From NCBI RefSeq assembly GCF_039503195.1, contig NZ_JBCJKP010000001.1, forward strand, positions 3,720,001 through 3,784,000: a stretch of 64,000 nucleotides of DNA. Reading direction: 5' to 3'. The position numbers and the translations under genes are program-made. The stretch is from Streptomyces mirabilis. Lineage in GTDB: Bacteria; Actinomycetota; Actinomycetes; Streptomycetales; Streptomycetaceae. Shown in pieces: positions 55,242 through 62,927 of the stretch. Under the pieces are notes generated by a model. The model had not been told where the DNA came from, did not search any database, and saw nothing but the letters and a program-made list of their open reading frames with translations. Positions within the stretch are counted from its first letter, which is position 1, and every line of letters starts with the position of its first letter.

Positions 55242-56857
55242 ACGAGGCCCTGCCCGACGTCCCGGAGGTCCGCGTCGTCGGGCTTCCGCAGCTCACGTCG
55301 GGCTTCGACCTGGTTGAACGGCTCGATCTGCCCATGCACCTCAAGGTGCACGGGCCGCTCGAGCCGATGGGCGGTGAACAGCTCGCGGGCCTCGCCGAGG
55401 CGATCGGCCTGAAGGGCCGCGGCGGCGCGGGCTTCCCCTTCGCCAAGAAACTGCGCTCGGTCGCCGAGTCGGCCATCAGCAAGGGCATCCGACCCGTCGT
55501 GGTCGTCAATGGAAGTGAGGACGAACCCGCCTGCCGCAAGGACACGGTGCTCATCAACCGTGCCCCGCACCTCATCCTGGACGGCGCCCTGCTGGCCGCG
55601 GAGGCCATGGGTGCCCGCACCCTGGTCATCGGGGTGACCCGCGAGTCGACCCAGCGGTCCATGGAGGCCGCGCTGGCCGAGCGCGGCCTCAGCGACCGGC
55701 GCGGATCGCCGCTCCGCGCGCGCGTGCAACGCAATCCGGTGCGGATGGTGACCGGAGCGGCCGCTTCGCTCATCCGCTCCATCGACGGCGGCCCGGCCAT
55801 CCCGCCGGGTCGCAAGATCAGCGCGTCGCAGAGCGGCGTCGGCGGCGCGCCCACCCTGCTGTCGAACGCCGAGACGTACGCGCAGCTGGCCATCGCCGCC
55901 CGTATCGGCCCCGACCGCTACCGCAACACCGGTCTGTACGACGAGCCCGGCACCGTCATGCTCACCATCTCCGGGGCGGTCGCCCGCCCCATGGTGATCG
56001 AGGTCCCCACCGGTGTGCCGCTGCGTTACGTGCTCCAGCTGGCCGGCGCCCCGCCGATGCCGCAGGGCGTGCTGACCGGCGGCTACCACGGCAAGTGGCT
56101 GGACGCGGCGACGGTCAACGAGGCGATCGTCTCGCGCAACTCCCTGGACGCGGTGGGCGGCGCGCTCGGCGCCGGCGCGATCCTCCCGATCACCCAGGAG
56201 ACGTGCCCGCTGGGCGAGTCTCTCCGGGTGGCCCAGTGGCTGGCGGAGGAGAGCGCGGGACAGTGCGGTCCCTGCTACCTAGGCCTGCCCGCCGCGGCAC
56301 GCGGCCTGGAGGACATCCTCAACGGCGGCGGACCGGCCGCCCTGGAGGCCGTGAAGCAGGTCGCCAAGGCCGTGAAAAGACGCGGCGCCTGCTCGCATCC
56401 CGACGGCTCGGCGATGTTCATCGAGTCGACCATCAAGGCGTTCACGGACGACCTGGCCGCTCACGTCCTCGGCAATGGCTGCGGAAGGCCCGTGGAGGGC
56501 GTTCTGCCGCTCTTCGAGGGCGGCCAGCTGCCCACCGGCATCCCCGGCGGCCAGGCGGTCGAGGAGGCCGGCCCCAGCCGCCAGAAGATCTTCGTCGACT
56601 GGACACTGTGCCGCGGTCACGGCCTGTGCGCGGACATCCTTCCCGAGGTCTTCGAACTGGGCGCCGACGGCTTCCCCACCGTCGCACAGGCCCAGGTGCC
56701 CCGGTACGCGGAGGCGAAGGCGCTGCGGGCCGTACGCCGCTGCCCGGCGCTCGCCCTGCGCATCGAGGAGGACAGCCGCTCCTCCGCCCCGGCCCGCAAC
56801 AACCTTCCGGTCCTCTCCCAGCGCCGTGGTCGTCGGGCGCTCGGCAGCGGCCGCTGA
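55238..56857 (+). CDS. NuoF-like NADH-oxidising flavoprotein fused to a 3Fe-4S-type ferredoxin
   Basis: 539 residues from a GTG overlapping the previous stop. Residues ~40-240 resemble the NuoF/51-kDa FMN-NADH domain: GLKGRGGAGFPFAKKL and NGSEDEPACRKDTVLINRAPH (a variant of the usual N-x-D-E-x-E-P-G motif). A SLBB-like segment follows (SGAVARPMVIEVPTGVPLR). The 4Fe-4S site is SAGQCGPC plus GACSHPD (Cys about 342, 345, 386). The last ~90 residues are a small ferredoxin: WTLCRGHGLCADILPEVF ... RRCPALAL, with three cysteines (about 459, 465, 502), typical of 3Fe-4S ferredoxins. No other complex I subunits are nearby. Pairing with the diheme protein suggests a dedicated NADH-to-membrane electron route. 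Confidence 0.85.
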   Translation: MNEALPDVPEVRVVGLPQLTSGFDLVERLDLPMHLKVHGPLEPMGGEQLAGLAEAIGLKGRGGAGFPFAKKLRSVAESAISKGIRPVVVVNGSEDEPACRKDTVLINRAPHLILDGALLAAEAMGARTLVIGVTRESTQRSMEAALAERGLSDRRGSPLRARVQRNPVRMVTGAAASLIRSIDGGPAIPPGRKISASQSGVGGAPTLLSNAETYAQLAIAARIGPDRYRNTGLYDEPGTVMLTISGAVARPMVIEVPTGVPLRYVLQLAGAPPMPQGVLTGGYHGKWLDAATVNEAIVSRNSLDAVGGALGAGAILPITQETCPLGESLRVAQWLAEESAGQCGPCYLGLPAAARGLEDILNGGGPAALEAVKQVAKAVKRRGACSHPDGSAMFIESTIKAFTDDLAAHVLGNGCGRPVEGVLPLFEGGQLPTGIPGGQAVEEAGPSRQKIFVDWTLCRGHGLCADILPEVFELGADGFPTVAQAQVPRYAEAKALRAVRRCPALALRIEEDSRSSAPARNNLPVLSQRRGRRALGSGR

Positions 56858-56864
56858 ACACGAC

Positions 56865-56899
56865 GAAGGCGGGTCACCCTGACCGGGTGACCCGCCTTC
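56865..56899. terminator. Bidirectional terminator
   Basis: Perfect 15-bp stem GAAGGCGGGTCACCC / GGGTGACCCGCCTTC with a 5-base loop, 7 bases after the NuoF-like stop and 8 bases beyond the 3' end of the minus-strand tRNA-Ala. Both convergent transcripts can use it. Confidence 0.9.
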
Positions 56900-56907
56900 A
56901 ATATGTG

Positions 56908-56980
56908 TGGAGCTAAGGAGAATTGAACTCCTGACCTCCTGCATGCCATGCAGGCGCTCTACCAACTGAGCTATAGCCCC
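56908..56980 (-). tRNA. tRNA-Ala (GGC), copy 1
   Basis: 73 bases. The minus strand starts GGGGCTATAGCTCAGTTGG; acceptor stem GGGGCTA/TAGCTCC (one G-T pair), D-arm AGCTCAGTTGGTAGAGC, anticodon arm CCTGC-ATGGCAT-GCAGG with anticodon GGC, T-arm with GTTCAAT. The 3' CCA is not encoded. It is identical to the copy at 61398-61470. Confidence 0.96.
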
Positions 56981-57115
56981 TTGTGGCCATGCGGCGAAGC
57001 CGCATATCGACCGTGTCGCCCGGTTTCCCCGGCGGCGACGCCAACATTACACGGTCCTCCCCATGGACCACCAAATCGATTCCGCGCTGTGCGGACAATG
57101 CGGACATGAGGGATA

Positions 57116-58360
57116 GTGTCGGCCTTCGTGACCGTGATCGCGCTCCCCCGTGTCCGCCACCGTGCGCCTGTCGCCCTGGGGGCGTGCCTGTTGTCCTTCG
57201 CCGCCTTCTGGTGGGCACAGCGGGCCGCGCACGTGTCGATGATCGACCTGATGGTGTACCGGGCGGAGGGCGAGACCGTCCGCGCGGGCGGCGACCTCTA
57301 CGCGCTGCGTACGACCGAGGCCCATCTGCCGACCACCTACCCGCCGTTCGCGGCGTTGCTGTTCACGCCGCTGACGCTGCTGGACACGTCGACCATGCGG
57401 ACTCTGGCGACGGCCGGAAATCTGGCCCTTCTTGTGGTGTTCGTGGCCCTGTCGCTACGGCTCGTCGACCACGCGCGCGTGGAGGGGGTCTGGTGGGCGT
57501 CCGCGGCGGCCGTGTGGTGCGAGCCGGTGTGGACGACCGTGCGCTACGGGCAGATCAATCTGCTGCTCGGCGTGTTGGTGCTGTGGGACCTGACGCGGCG
57601 GCCCGGGCACCGGTGGGCCGGAGTGGGTATCGGGCTCGCGGCGGCGATCAAGCTGACACCGGCGCTCTTCGCGGTGTTCCTGCTGGTCACCGGCGTCGTG
57701 GCATACGCACGGCGGGGCCCCGGAGGCCCCTGGTTGCGGCACGTGCGCGGGTCGGCCGTCGCGTTCGCCGGGGCAACCCTGCTGGCGGCCTGCACCCTGC
57801 CCTACGACTCATGGAGCTTCTGGAGCCGCATGGTCTTCGAAACGGGTCGGGTCGGGCTCGTGGAGGACACCGCGAACCAGTCACTGCGCGGGGCACTGGC
57901 CCGGCTGCTGCACACCACTCAGCCGGGCCTCTGGTGGGTCGCCACGGCGGCCGTGGCGGGCTCCCTGGGCCTCGGGGTCGCCGTGACGGCGGAGCTGCGC
58001 GAGCGGCGCGCCTGGGCGGTGGCCGCCTGCGCGGTCACGGCGCTGCTGATCAGCCCGGTGTCGTGGTCGCACCACTGGGTGTGGTGCGTGCCGATGGTGC
58101 TGATCCTGGGCACGCGCGGCCGGGCGGCCGCCGTCGGCGCAGCACAGGTGGCCGCCGCCCGTACGGCACTGGTGACCGCCGCCGGTACGTCGCTGGTCTT
58201 CTGCTCGTACGCGCTGTGGTGGGTGCCACATGGCCCGGGACGGCTCGAACTGCGTCAGACGGGCGCCCAGTTGACGTTGTCGGCCCTCTACGAAGGAGCC
58301 GGTCTCGTCTTCCTGACCCTGATCGGGGTCAGGCTGTGGCGAACGAATAGAACCGTTTGA
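57116..58360 (+). CDS. GT87-family (DUF2029) membrane glycosyltransferase
   Basis: 414 residues from a GTG with gaggg upstream. About ten to twelve membrane helices. The N-terminal region MIDLMVYRAEGETVRAGGDLYALRTTEAHLPTTYPPFAALLFTPL has the conserved D-x-x-V-Y and YPPFA features of GT-C alpha-1,2-mannosyltransferases (GT87), with later RYGQINLLLGVLVLWDL and KLTPALF. In mycobacteria such enzymes add mannose to PIM/lipomannan from polyprenyl-phosphate-mannose. The target in Streptomyces is unknown. The 3' end overlaps the zinc-ribbon gene on the other strand by 32 bases. Confidence 0.87.
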   Translation: MSAFVTVIALPRVRHRAPVALGACLLSFAAFWWAQRAAHVSMIDLMVYRAEGETVRAGGDLYALRTTEAHLPTTYPPFAALLFTPLTLLDTSTMRTLATAGNLALLVVFVALSLRLVDHARVEGVWWASAAAVWCEPVWTTVRYGQINLLLGVLVLWDLTRRPGHRWAGVGIGLAAAIKLTPALFAVFLLVTGVVAYARRGPGGPWLRHVRGSAVAFAGATLLAACTLPYDSWSFWSRMVFETGRVGLVEDTANQSLRGALARLLHTTQPGLWWVATAAVAGSLGLGVAVTAELRERRAWAVAACAVTALLISPVSWSHHWVWCVPMVLILGTRGRAAAVGAAQVAAARTALVTAAGTSLVFCSYALWWVPHGPGRLELRQTGAQLTLSALYEGAGLVFLTLIGVRLWRTNRTV

Positions 58361-58562
58361 GCGTGCAGTGCTCGTCGAGGAGCCGGCCGTAGATCGGCTC
58401 GCCCTCCAGCTCGCGGTACGTCTCGATCGGGTCGCCTTTTATGATCAACGCCCGCGCGCACTCCTCGCACCAGTACTGGTAGTCGTGGTTGACCGGCTCC
58501 ATGTCGCGGACGATCGGCGTACCACTGCCGCACCAATCGCACTTCCGCCTGTGTGCACCCAT
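58329..58562 (-). CDS. Zinc-ribbon protein, unknown function
   Basis: 77 residues. Two C-x-x-C knuckles, CDWC (near the N-terminus) and CEEC, separated by about 22 residues, make a zinc ribbon; the rest (IIKGDPIETYRELEGEPIYGRLLDEHCTLKRFYSFATA) is helical. Function is unknown. The ATG lies 3 bases after the stop of the second zinc-ribbon gene, so the pair is one transcript. It overlaps the GT87 gene end. Confidence 0.75.
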   Translation of the reverse strand: MGAHRRKCDWCGSGTPIVRDMEPVNHDYQYWCEECARALIIKGDPIETYRELEGEPIYGRLLDEHCTLKRFYSFATA

Positions 58563-58565
58563 CGA

Positions 58566-58739
58566 TCAGCTCCAGCTGTGGCCGCAGGCCGTGCACACGT
58601 AGGAGATCCCGCCGTTGTCGCCGAGGACCTGGGCGACGTGGACCGATCCGCAGGAAGGACAGTCGAGGAGGGTGGCTCTTCTACGTGTCTGTGCCACATC
58701 GAGGAGATCGTCGACCTTCTCGAGGATGCTCGCAGGCAT
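58566..58739 (-). CDS. Small zinc-ribbon protein (57 aa)
   Basis: 57 residues: MPASILEKVDDLLDVAQTRR, then CPSC (Cys27, Cys30) and CTAC (Cys49, Cys52) with an intervening beta hairpin, ending GHSWS. It is a TFIIS-like zinc ribbon of minimal size. The next zinc-ribbon gene begins 3 bases after its stop. Neither partner is recognised beyond the fold; a nucleic-acid or protein adaptor role is possible. Confidence 0.7.
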   Translation of the reverse strand: MPASILEKVDDLLDVAQTRRRATLLDCPSCGSVHVAQVLGDNGGISYVCTACGHSWS

Positions 58740-58808
58740 CGCTTCTCCCTCCCGTCGGGCCGCGCCCCCTTCCGGCCGTTTGATTCTGCCACGGCCGGAG
58801 CAATACGG

Positions 58809-60278
58809 TCAGCGACGCCTTCGTACCAGTCCGGACACAGCACCCGACGTGGCCGTCGCGGCCAGCGCATACGTGCACATGAGGAGCGCGTCCGCAGAGG
58901 TATACGCCCCCGGAGCCCCAAGTGACTCAAGTCGGTTCAAGAAGAGTGTGCCGAAAGCCGCGACGCCGATCAGCTGACCGAGCTGCGCGACCGTCGCGAG
59001 CAGGCCGCTGGCGTCCGCCGCGTCCTCGGGCCGCACCGTGGCCAGAGCCCTGGTCAGCGTGGGGCTGAAGCCCAGCGCGAGACCGGTCCCCATGCCCGCG
59101 AACGCCACGTACAGCCAGAATCCGCCGTCGCCCCCGCCCTTCAGCACGGCTCCGACACAGGCCACGGAAACGGCGGCGACGGCGAAGCCGACCGGGATCA
59201 GGACACCTTGCAGTGCGGCCGGCCAGTCGCGCCAGGTCAGACCGACCAGGCCGAAGACCACCGCGGTCGGCGCGAAGGTGAGTCCGGCGCGCAGCGCGCT
59301 GTACCCGAGGCCGCCCTGGACATGCAGGGTCAGAGCGAACAGGAAACCCGCATTGACCGCCATCACCGCGAGCAGGCGGAAGACCGCGAGGCCCATGCCG
59401 GGGTGGCGCAGCACCCGGGGTGAAATCAGCGGCGCTCCACCCCGCCGGGCGAGCCGGGACTCGTACAGACGGAAAAGGGTGAAGAAGACCACGGCCGCGC
59501 CGAGCGACAGCCAGGACCACAGCGGCCAGCCCTCTTCCTGACCGAGCACGAGCGGCACGGTGAGCAGCGACACGGCGGCGCCGAGCAGGCCGAGGCCCGG
59601 CAGGTCGAGGCCGCGTGAGCGCTCCACGGCTCCCGGGGCGTCCCGGGGCAGGACGCGGTGGCCGACGGCCAGGAGTACGAGGCCCACGGGCACGTTGACC
59701 AGGAACACCGGCCGCCAGCCGGTGCCGAGCAGGTCGGCGCTGACCAGGACGCCGCCCAGCACCTGTCCGGCCGCGGCTCCCGTCGCGACGACGGCGGAGT
59801 ACGCGCCGAGGGCACGGGCCCGGGCCTCGCCGGTGAAGTGGCGCTGGATCAGGCTGAGCACCTGCGGAATCATCACGGCCGCACCGGCTCCCTGCACCAG
59901 CCGGAAGGCGATCAACTCCCCGGTTCCCCGGGCGAGTCCGCACGCCAGCGAGGCCGCGGTGAACAGCGCGAGCCCGGCGAGGTGGACGCGGCGGTGGCCG
60001 AGCAGGTCACCGAGGCGCGCGCCGGTGATCAGCAGTACGGCGTACGCGATGGAGTATCCGGCGACCACCAACTGCATTCCGGCGCCGGACGCGTGGAGTT
60101 CGGAACCGATCGTGGGCACGGCGACGTTCACGATGAAAACGTCTAGCAGTGCCATGAACTGGGCTGTGAGCACGACCGCGAGCAGCCGTCCGGGGCGATT
60201 GTCAGTGCCGGGGGCTTTACTGGTCGCAGGACTTGAATCCGCTGCGGGACCTGGGCCCGCGGGGGTTGTCGTCGTCAT
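58809..60278 (-). CDS. MFS drug-resistance-type exporter (DHA2, 14 helices)
   Basis: 489 residues from MTTTTPAGPGPAADS; upstream frame to 60671 is the antisense of the regulator. About fourteen helices; motif D1 as FMALLDVFIVNVAVPTIG, motif A as GARLGDLLGHRRVHLAG, motif C as ATGAAAGQVLGGVLV. Exports unknown compounds by proton antiport. It is divergent from the XRE regulator at 60390 and is the second such pair in the window. Confidence 0.88.
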   Translation of the reverse strand: MTTTTPAGPGPAADSSPATSKAPGTDNRPGRLLAVVLTAQFMALLDVFIVNVAVPTIGSELHASGAGMQLVVAGYSIAYAVLLITGARLGDLLGHRRVHLAGLALFTAASLACGLARGTGELIAFRLVQGAGAAVMIPQVLSLIQRHFTGEARARALGAYSAVVATGAAAGQVLGGVLVSADLLGTGWRPVFLVNVPVGLVLLAVGHRVLPRDAPGAVERSRGLDLPGLGLLGAAVSLLTVPLVLGQEEGWPLWSWLSLGAAVVFFTLFRLYESRLARRGGAPLISPRVLRHPGMGLAVFRLLAVMAVNAGFLFALTLHVQGGLGYSALRAGLTFAPTAVVFGLVGLTWRDWPAALQGVLIPVGFAVAAVSVACVGAVLKGGGDGGFWLYVAFAGMGTGLALGFSPTLTRALATVRPEDAADASGLLATVAQLGQLIGVAAFGTLFLNRLESLGAPGAYTSADALLMCTYALAATATSGAVSGLVRRRR

Positions 60279-60326
60279 GACTCCGAGCCTGGCGGCGGCC
60301 GGATACGGGTGCCGAGAGCCCGCCGA

Positions 60327-60343
60327 TGCTGGTACTGACAGCA
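60327..60343. promoter_or_regulatory. Candidate operator between the MFS and XRE genes
   Basis: TGCTG-N7-CAGCA inverted repeat in the 111-base divergent region, surrounding gtactga. Its position mirrors the operator at 8263-8281, though the sequence differs and the arms are shorter. Confidence 0.35.
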
Positions 60344-60389
60344 CCTGGCAGCGGGCGGGTTTCGGCGCGGACGATGGAAGACGGGGGAA

Positions 60390-61317
60390 GTGAAGCCGAT
60401 GAACACGACACAACGTCGCAGGCCGGAGCTGGCCGGCTTTCTGCGCGGTCGGCGGGCGCGGGTGACACCCGCCGACGTCGGGATGCCCCCGGGCGTGCGG
60501 CGCCGCACGCCGGGTCTGCGCCGCGAAGAGGTCGCACAGCTCTCCGGGGTCGGTGTGACCTGGTACACCTGGCTGGAGCAGGGCCGCCCCATCAACGCCT
60601 CTCCTCAGGTGCTGGACGCGGTGGCGCGCACCCTGCGCCTGGACCAGACCGAGCGGGAGCATCTGTACCACTTGGCCGAAGTGCCCTACGAGTCCGAGCC
60701 GGAGCTCCCCGCGCAGACCGTGAGCGCGGAGATCCAGGGCATCATCGACGCCTTCGATCCGCGCCCGGCGGCGGTCTACAACTCGCGGTACGACATCCTG
60801 GCCGCCAACCCCCCCTTACCGCGACCTGTTCTTCGTACCGCAGACGCTCGACATCGGCGTTCCCAACGTGCTGTGGACCCTGTTCACCGTGCCCGAGCCG
60901 GGCTGCCCCGTGGTGTTCCGGGACAGCGAACTGCCGTTGATGGTGGCGACGCTGCGCTCCGCGTACGGCAGACACGTCGGCGAGCCCGCCTGGGAGGACT
61001 ACATACGCGGGTTGTCGGCCGCCAGCCCGCGCTTCGCCGAGTTGTGGGCGGGCGGGGACGTCCTCCCGCCGGGACCGCGCGTGAAGACGTTCCGCCATGA
61101 GGCGGTGGGCGAACTGCGGATGACCTCGGTGTCGCTGTCCATCGACGGGATGCCGGAGTGCCGGATCGTCGCCTACACCCCGGACGACGAGAAGGCGCGC
61201 AAGGGGCTGGCGGTTCTGCGCGAGCGGCGGGAGCGGTTGTGGCCACCGTCACTCCAGGCCGCCGCGGCATCCCTGCGGTCGAAGTCGCCCACGTCACCGA
61301 CAACCTGGGGGACATGA
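60390..61317 (+). CDS. XRE-family regulator with MmyB-like domain, frameshifted as read
   Basis: Removing one C from the C7 run at 60809-60815 gives 308 residues from the GTG (VKPMNTTQRRRPELAG); the ATG at 60399 is an alternative. The HTH is RRTPGLRREEVAQLSGVGVTWYTWLEQGRPINASPQVLDAVARTL, nearly the same as in the regulator at 7365. After YNSRYDILAANPP the frame is lost, and the adjacent frame continues YRDLFFVPQTLDIGVPNVLW and LFTVPEPGCPVVFRDSELPLM, the expected ligand domain. As read it is split (the second ORF starts near 60868). It probably controls the divergent MFS exporter. Truncation or sequencing error both fit. Confidence 0.82.
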
Positions 61318-61318
61318 A

Positions 61319-61350
61319 AGAATCCCGCCCCTCGAAAGGAACGGGATTCT
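61319..61350. terminator. Bidirectional terminator
   Basis: Perfect 9-bp stem AGAATCCCG / CGGGATTCT with a 14-base loop, 1 base after the regulator stop on the plus strand and 48 bases past the tRNA-Ala 3' end on the minus strand. Confidence 0.8.
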
Positions 61351-61397
61351 CATCACTGATCTGTGCTGATCTTTGACAACTCAAGAGAGTTGATCTG

Positions 61398-61470
61398 TGG
61401 AGCTAAGGAGAATTGAACTCCTGACCTCCTGCATGCCATGCAGGCGCTCTACCAACTGAGCTATAGCCCC
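61398..61470 (-). tRNA. tRNA-Ala (GGC), copy 2
   Basis: All 73 bases identical to copy 1 at 56908-56980; same strand, anticodon GGC, no encoded CCA. It lies 107 bases downstream of the phosphoglycerate mutase-like gene on the same strand and may be processed from that transcript. Flanking identity outside the tRNA is only a few bases. Confidence 0.96.
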
Positions 61471-61577
61471 TTGCGTTCTTCCCGCCCGGCGGGGCGAACA
61501 AGAAGAACTTTAGCCTGCGACCTGCCAGAAAGTGAAATCCGGTCCCGCCCGGCCCCCGGGACCGGACAGGGGGCCGC

Positions 61578-62315
61578 TCAGTCGTCGTCGCCGAGCACCG
61601 GCTCCGGCAGTGTGCCGGCGTTGTGCTCGAGCAGCCGCCAGCCCCGCGCGCCCTCTCCGAGGACGGACCAGCAGCAGTTGGAGAGGCCACCCAGGCTCTC
61701 CCAGTGCCGGGACTCCAGGCCGAGCAGGCGCCCGATGGTGGTGCGGATGGTGCCGCCGTGGCTGACGACCACGAGGGTGCCGTCCTCGGGGAGCTTGTCG
61801 GCGTGGCGCAGCACCACGGGGGCGGCGCGGTCGGCGACCTCGGTCTCCAGTTCGCCACCACCGCGGCGCACCGGCTCACCACGCTTCCAGGCGGCGTACT
61901 CGTCGCCGTACTGGGCGATGATCTCCTCGTGCGTCAGCCCCTGCCAGACGCCCGCGTAGGTCTCGCGCAGGCCTTCGTCGTGGATGACGTCGATGCTGGT
62001 GAGCGTGGACAGTTCGGCGGCCGTGTTCGCGGCGCGCTGGAGGTCCGAGGCGACGATCACGTCGGGCTTCAGCGAGGCGAGCAGCCGGGCGGCGCGGCGG
62101 GCCTGGCCGATGCCCGTCTCGGTGAGCTCGACGTCCGTGGTGCCCTGGAAGCGGCGATCCACGTTCCAGGAGGTCTGGCCGTGCCGCCACAGGATGACGC
62201 GGCGACCGCGGCCCGGCTTCTCCCCGGCCTCGACGCCCGCGACGGTCGGCTGCCGCCCCGCCTGGGCGTCACCCGTGGCGGATGTCCCGGCCGCCTCGGC
62301 GCCCGCCGCGGTCAC
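61578..62315 (-). CDS. Histidine phosphatase (phosphoglycerate mutase-like) protein
   Basis: 245 residues from a GTG overlapping the rsfS stop by 4 bases. The N-terminal ~35 residues are Ala/Gly-rich. The RHG motif with the phospho-His is LWRHGQTSWN, followed by RFQGTTDVELTETGIGQA, SDLQRAANTA, EGLRETYAGVWQG and VVSHGGTIRTT. This points to a cofactor-dependent phosphatase; the linkage with rsfS is common in Streptomyces. The substrate is uncertain, since not all such proteins are mutases. Confidence 0.9.
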   Translation of the reverse strand: MTAAGAEAAGTSATGDAQAGRQPTVAGVEAGEKPGRGRRVILWRHGQTSWNVDRRFQGTTDVELTETGIGQARRAARLLASLKPDVIVASDLQRAANTAAELSTLTSIDVIHDEGLRETYAGVWQGLTHEEIIAQYGDEYAAWKRGEPVRRGGGELETEVADRAAPVVLRHADKLPEDGTLVVVSHGGTIRTTIGRLLGLESRHWESLGGLSNCCWSVLGEGARGWRLLEHNAGTLPEPVLGDDD

Positions 62316-62755
62316 CGCAGCTCCCCGAATTCGACGGAGTCCTCCTCGGCCTGCAGCTTGGCGTGCTCGGCGGCCTTGCCGCGGGTGGCCTTGGCGTCGG
62401 CGGGCAGGTCAAGCTCCGGGCAGTCCTTCCACAGCCGCTCCAGAGCGTAGAAGACACGCTCCTCGCTGTGCTGCACGTGCACCACGATGTCGACGTAGTC
62501 GAGCAGTACCCAGCGGGCCTCGCGGTCGCCCTCGCGGCGCACCGGCTTGACGCCGAGCTCCTTGTTGAGCCGCTCCTCGATCTCGTCGACGATCGACTTG
62601 ACCTGGCGGTCGTTGGGGGCGGACGCCAGCAGGAAGGCGTCGGTGATCGAGAGAACGTCGCTGACGTCGTAAGCGATGATGTCGTGCGCGAGCTTGTCTG
62701 CGGCCGCCTGCGCGGCGGTGGTGATGAGCTCGATGGAGCGGTCCGTGGCGGTCAC
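62312..62755 (-). CDS. rsfS: Ribosomal silencing factor RsfS
   Basis: 147 residues from a GTG: ELITTAAQAAADKLAHDIIAYDVSDVLSITDAFLLASAPNDRQVKSIVDEIE and REARWVLLDYVDIVVHVQHSEERVFYALERLW, the DUF143/RsfS signature. RsfS binds ribosomal protein L14 and blocks subunit joining in starvation. The C-terminal ~35 residues are charged. Coupled to the mutase-like gene by a 4-base overlap. Confidence 0.95.
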   Translation of the reverse strand: MTATDRSIELITTAAQAAADKLAHDIIAYDVSDVLSITDAFLLASAPNDRQVKSIVDEIEERLNKELGVKPVRREGDREARWVLLDYVDIVVHVQHSEERVFYALERLWKDCPELDLPADAKATRGKAAEHAKLQAEEDSVEFGELR

Positions 62756-62927
62756 TACGCGGCTTTCCGTCGGCGGTCAGTAATGACTCAAGGGTCTCAC
62801 GGACCGCCGACGGCACCCCACGCGTTTACGTGGCCACATCCCGGGGGCCCCGGGACGTGGCGCCGACCACTCCGGAGGGTCACCCGTGACCACTCCGCGT
62901 GATCACCCAGTGGAGCGGTCACCGTGA

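Noticed and set aside
56983..61397. Block between tRNA-Ala copies as an integrative element
   Set aside because: No integrase, relaxase, replication or transfer gene and no att-like repeat beyond the tRNA itself, so I report the duplication but not a mobile element.
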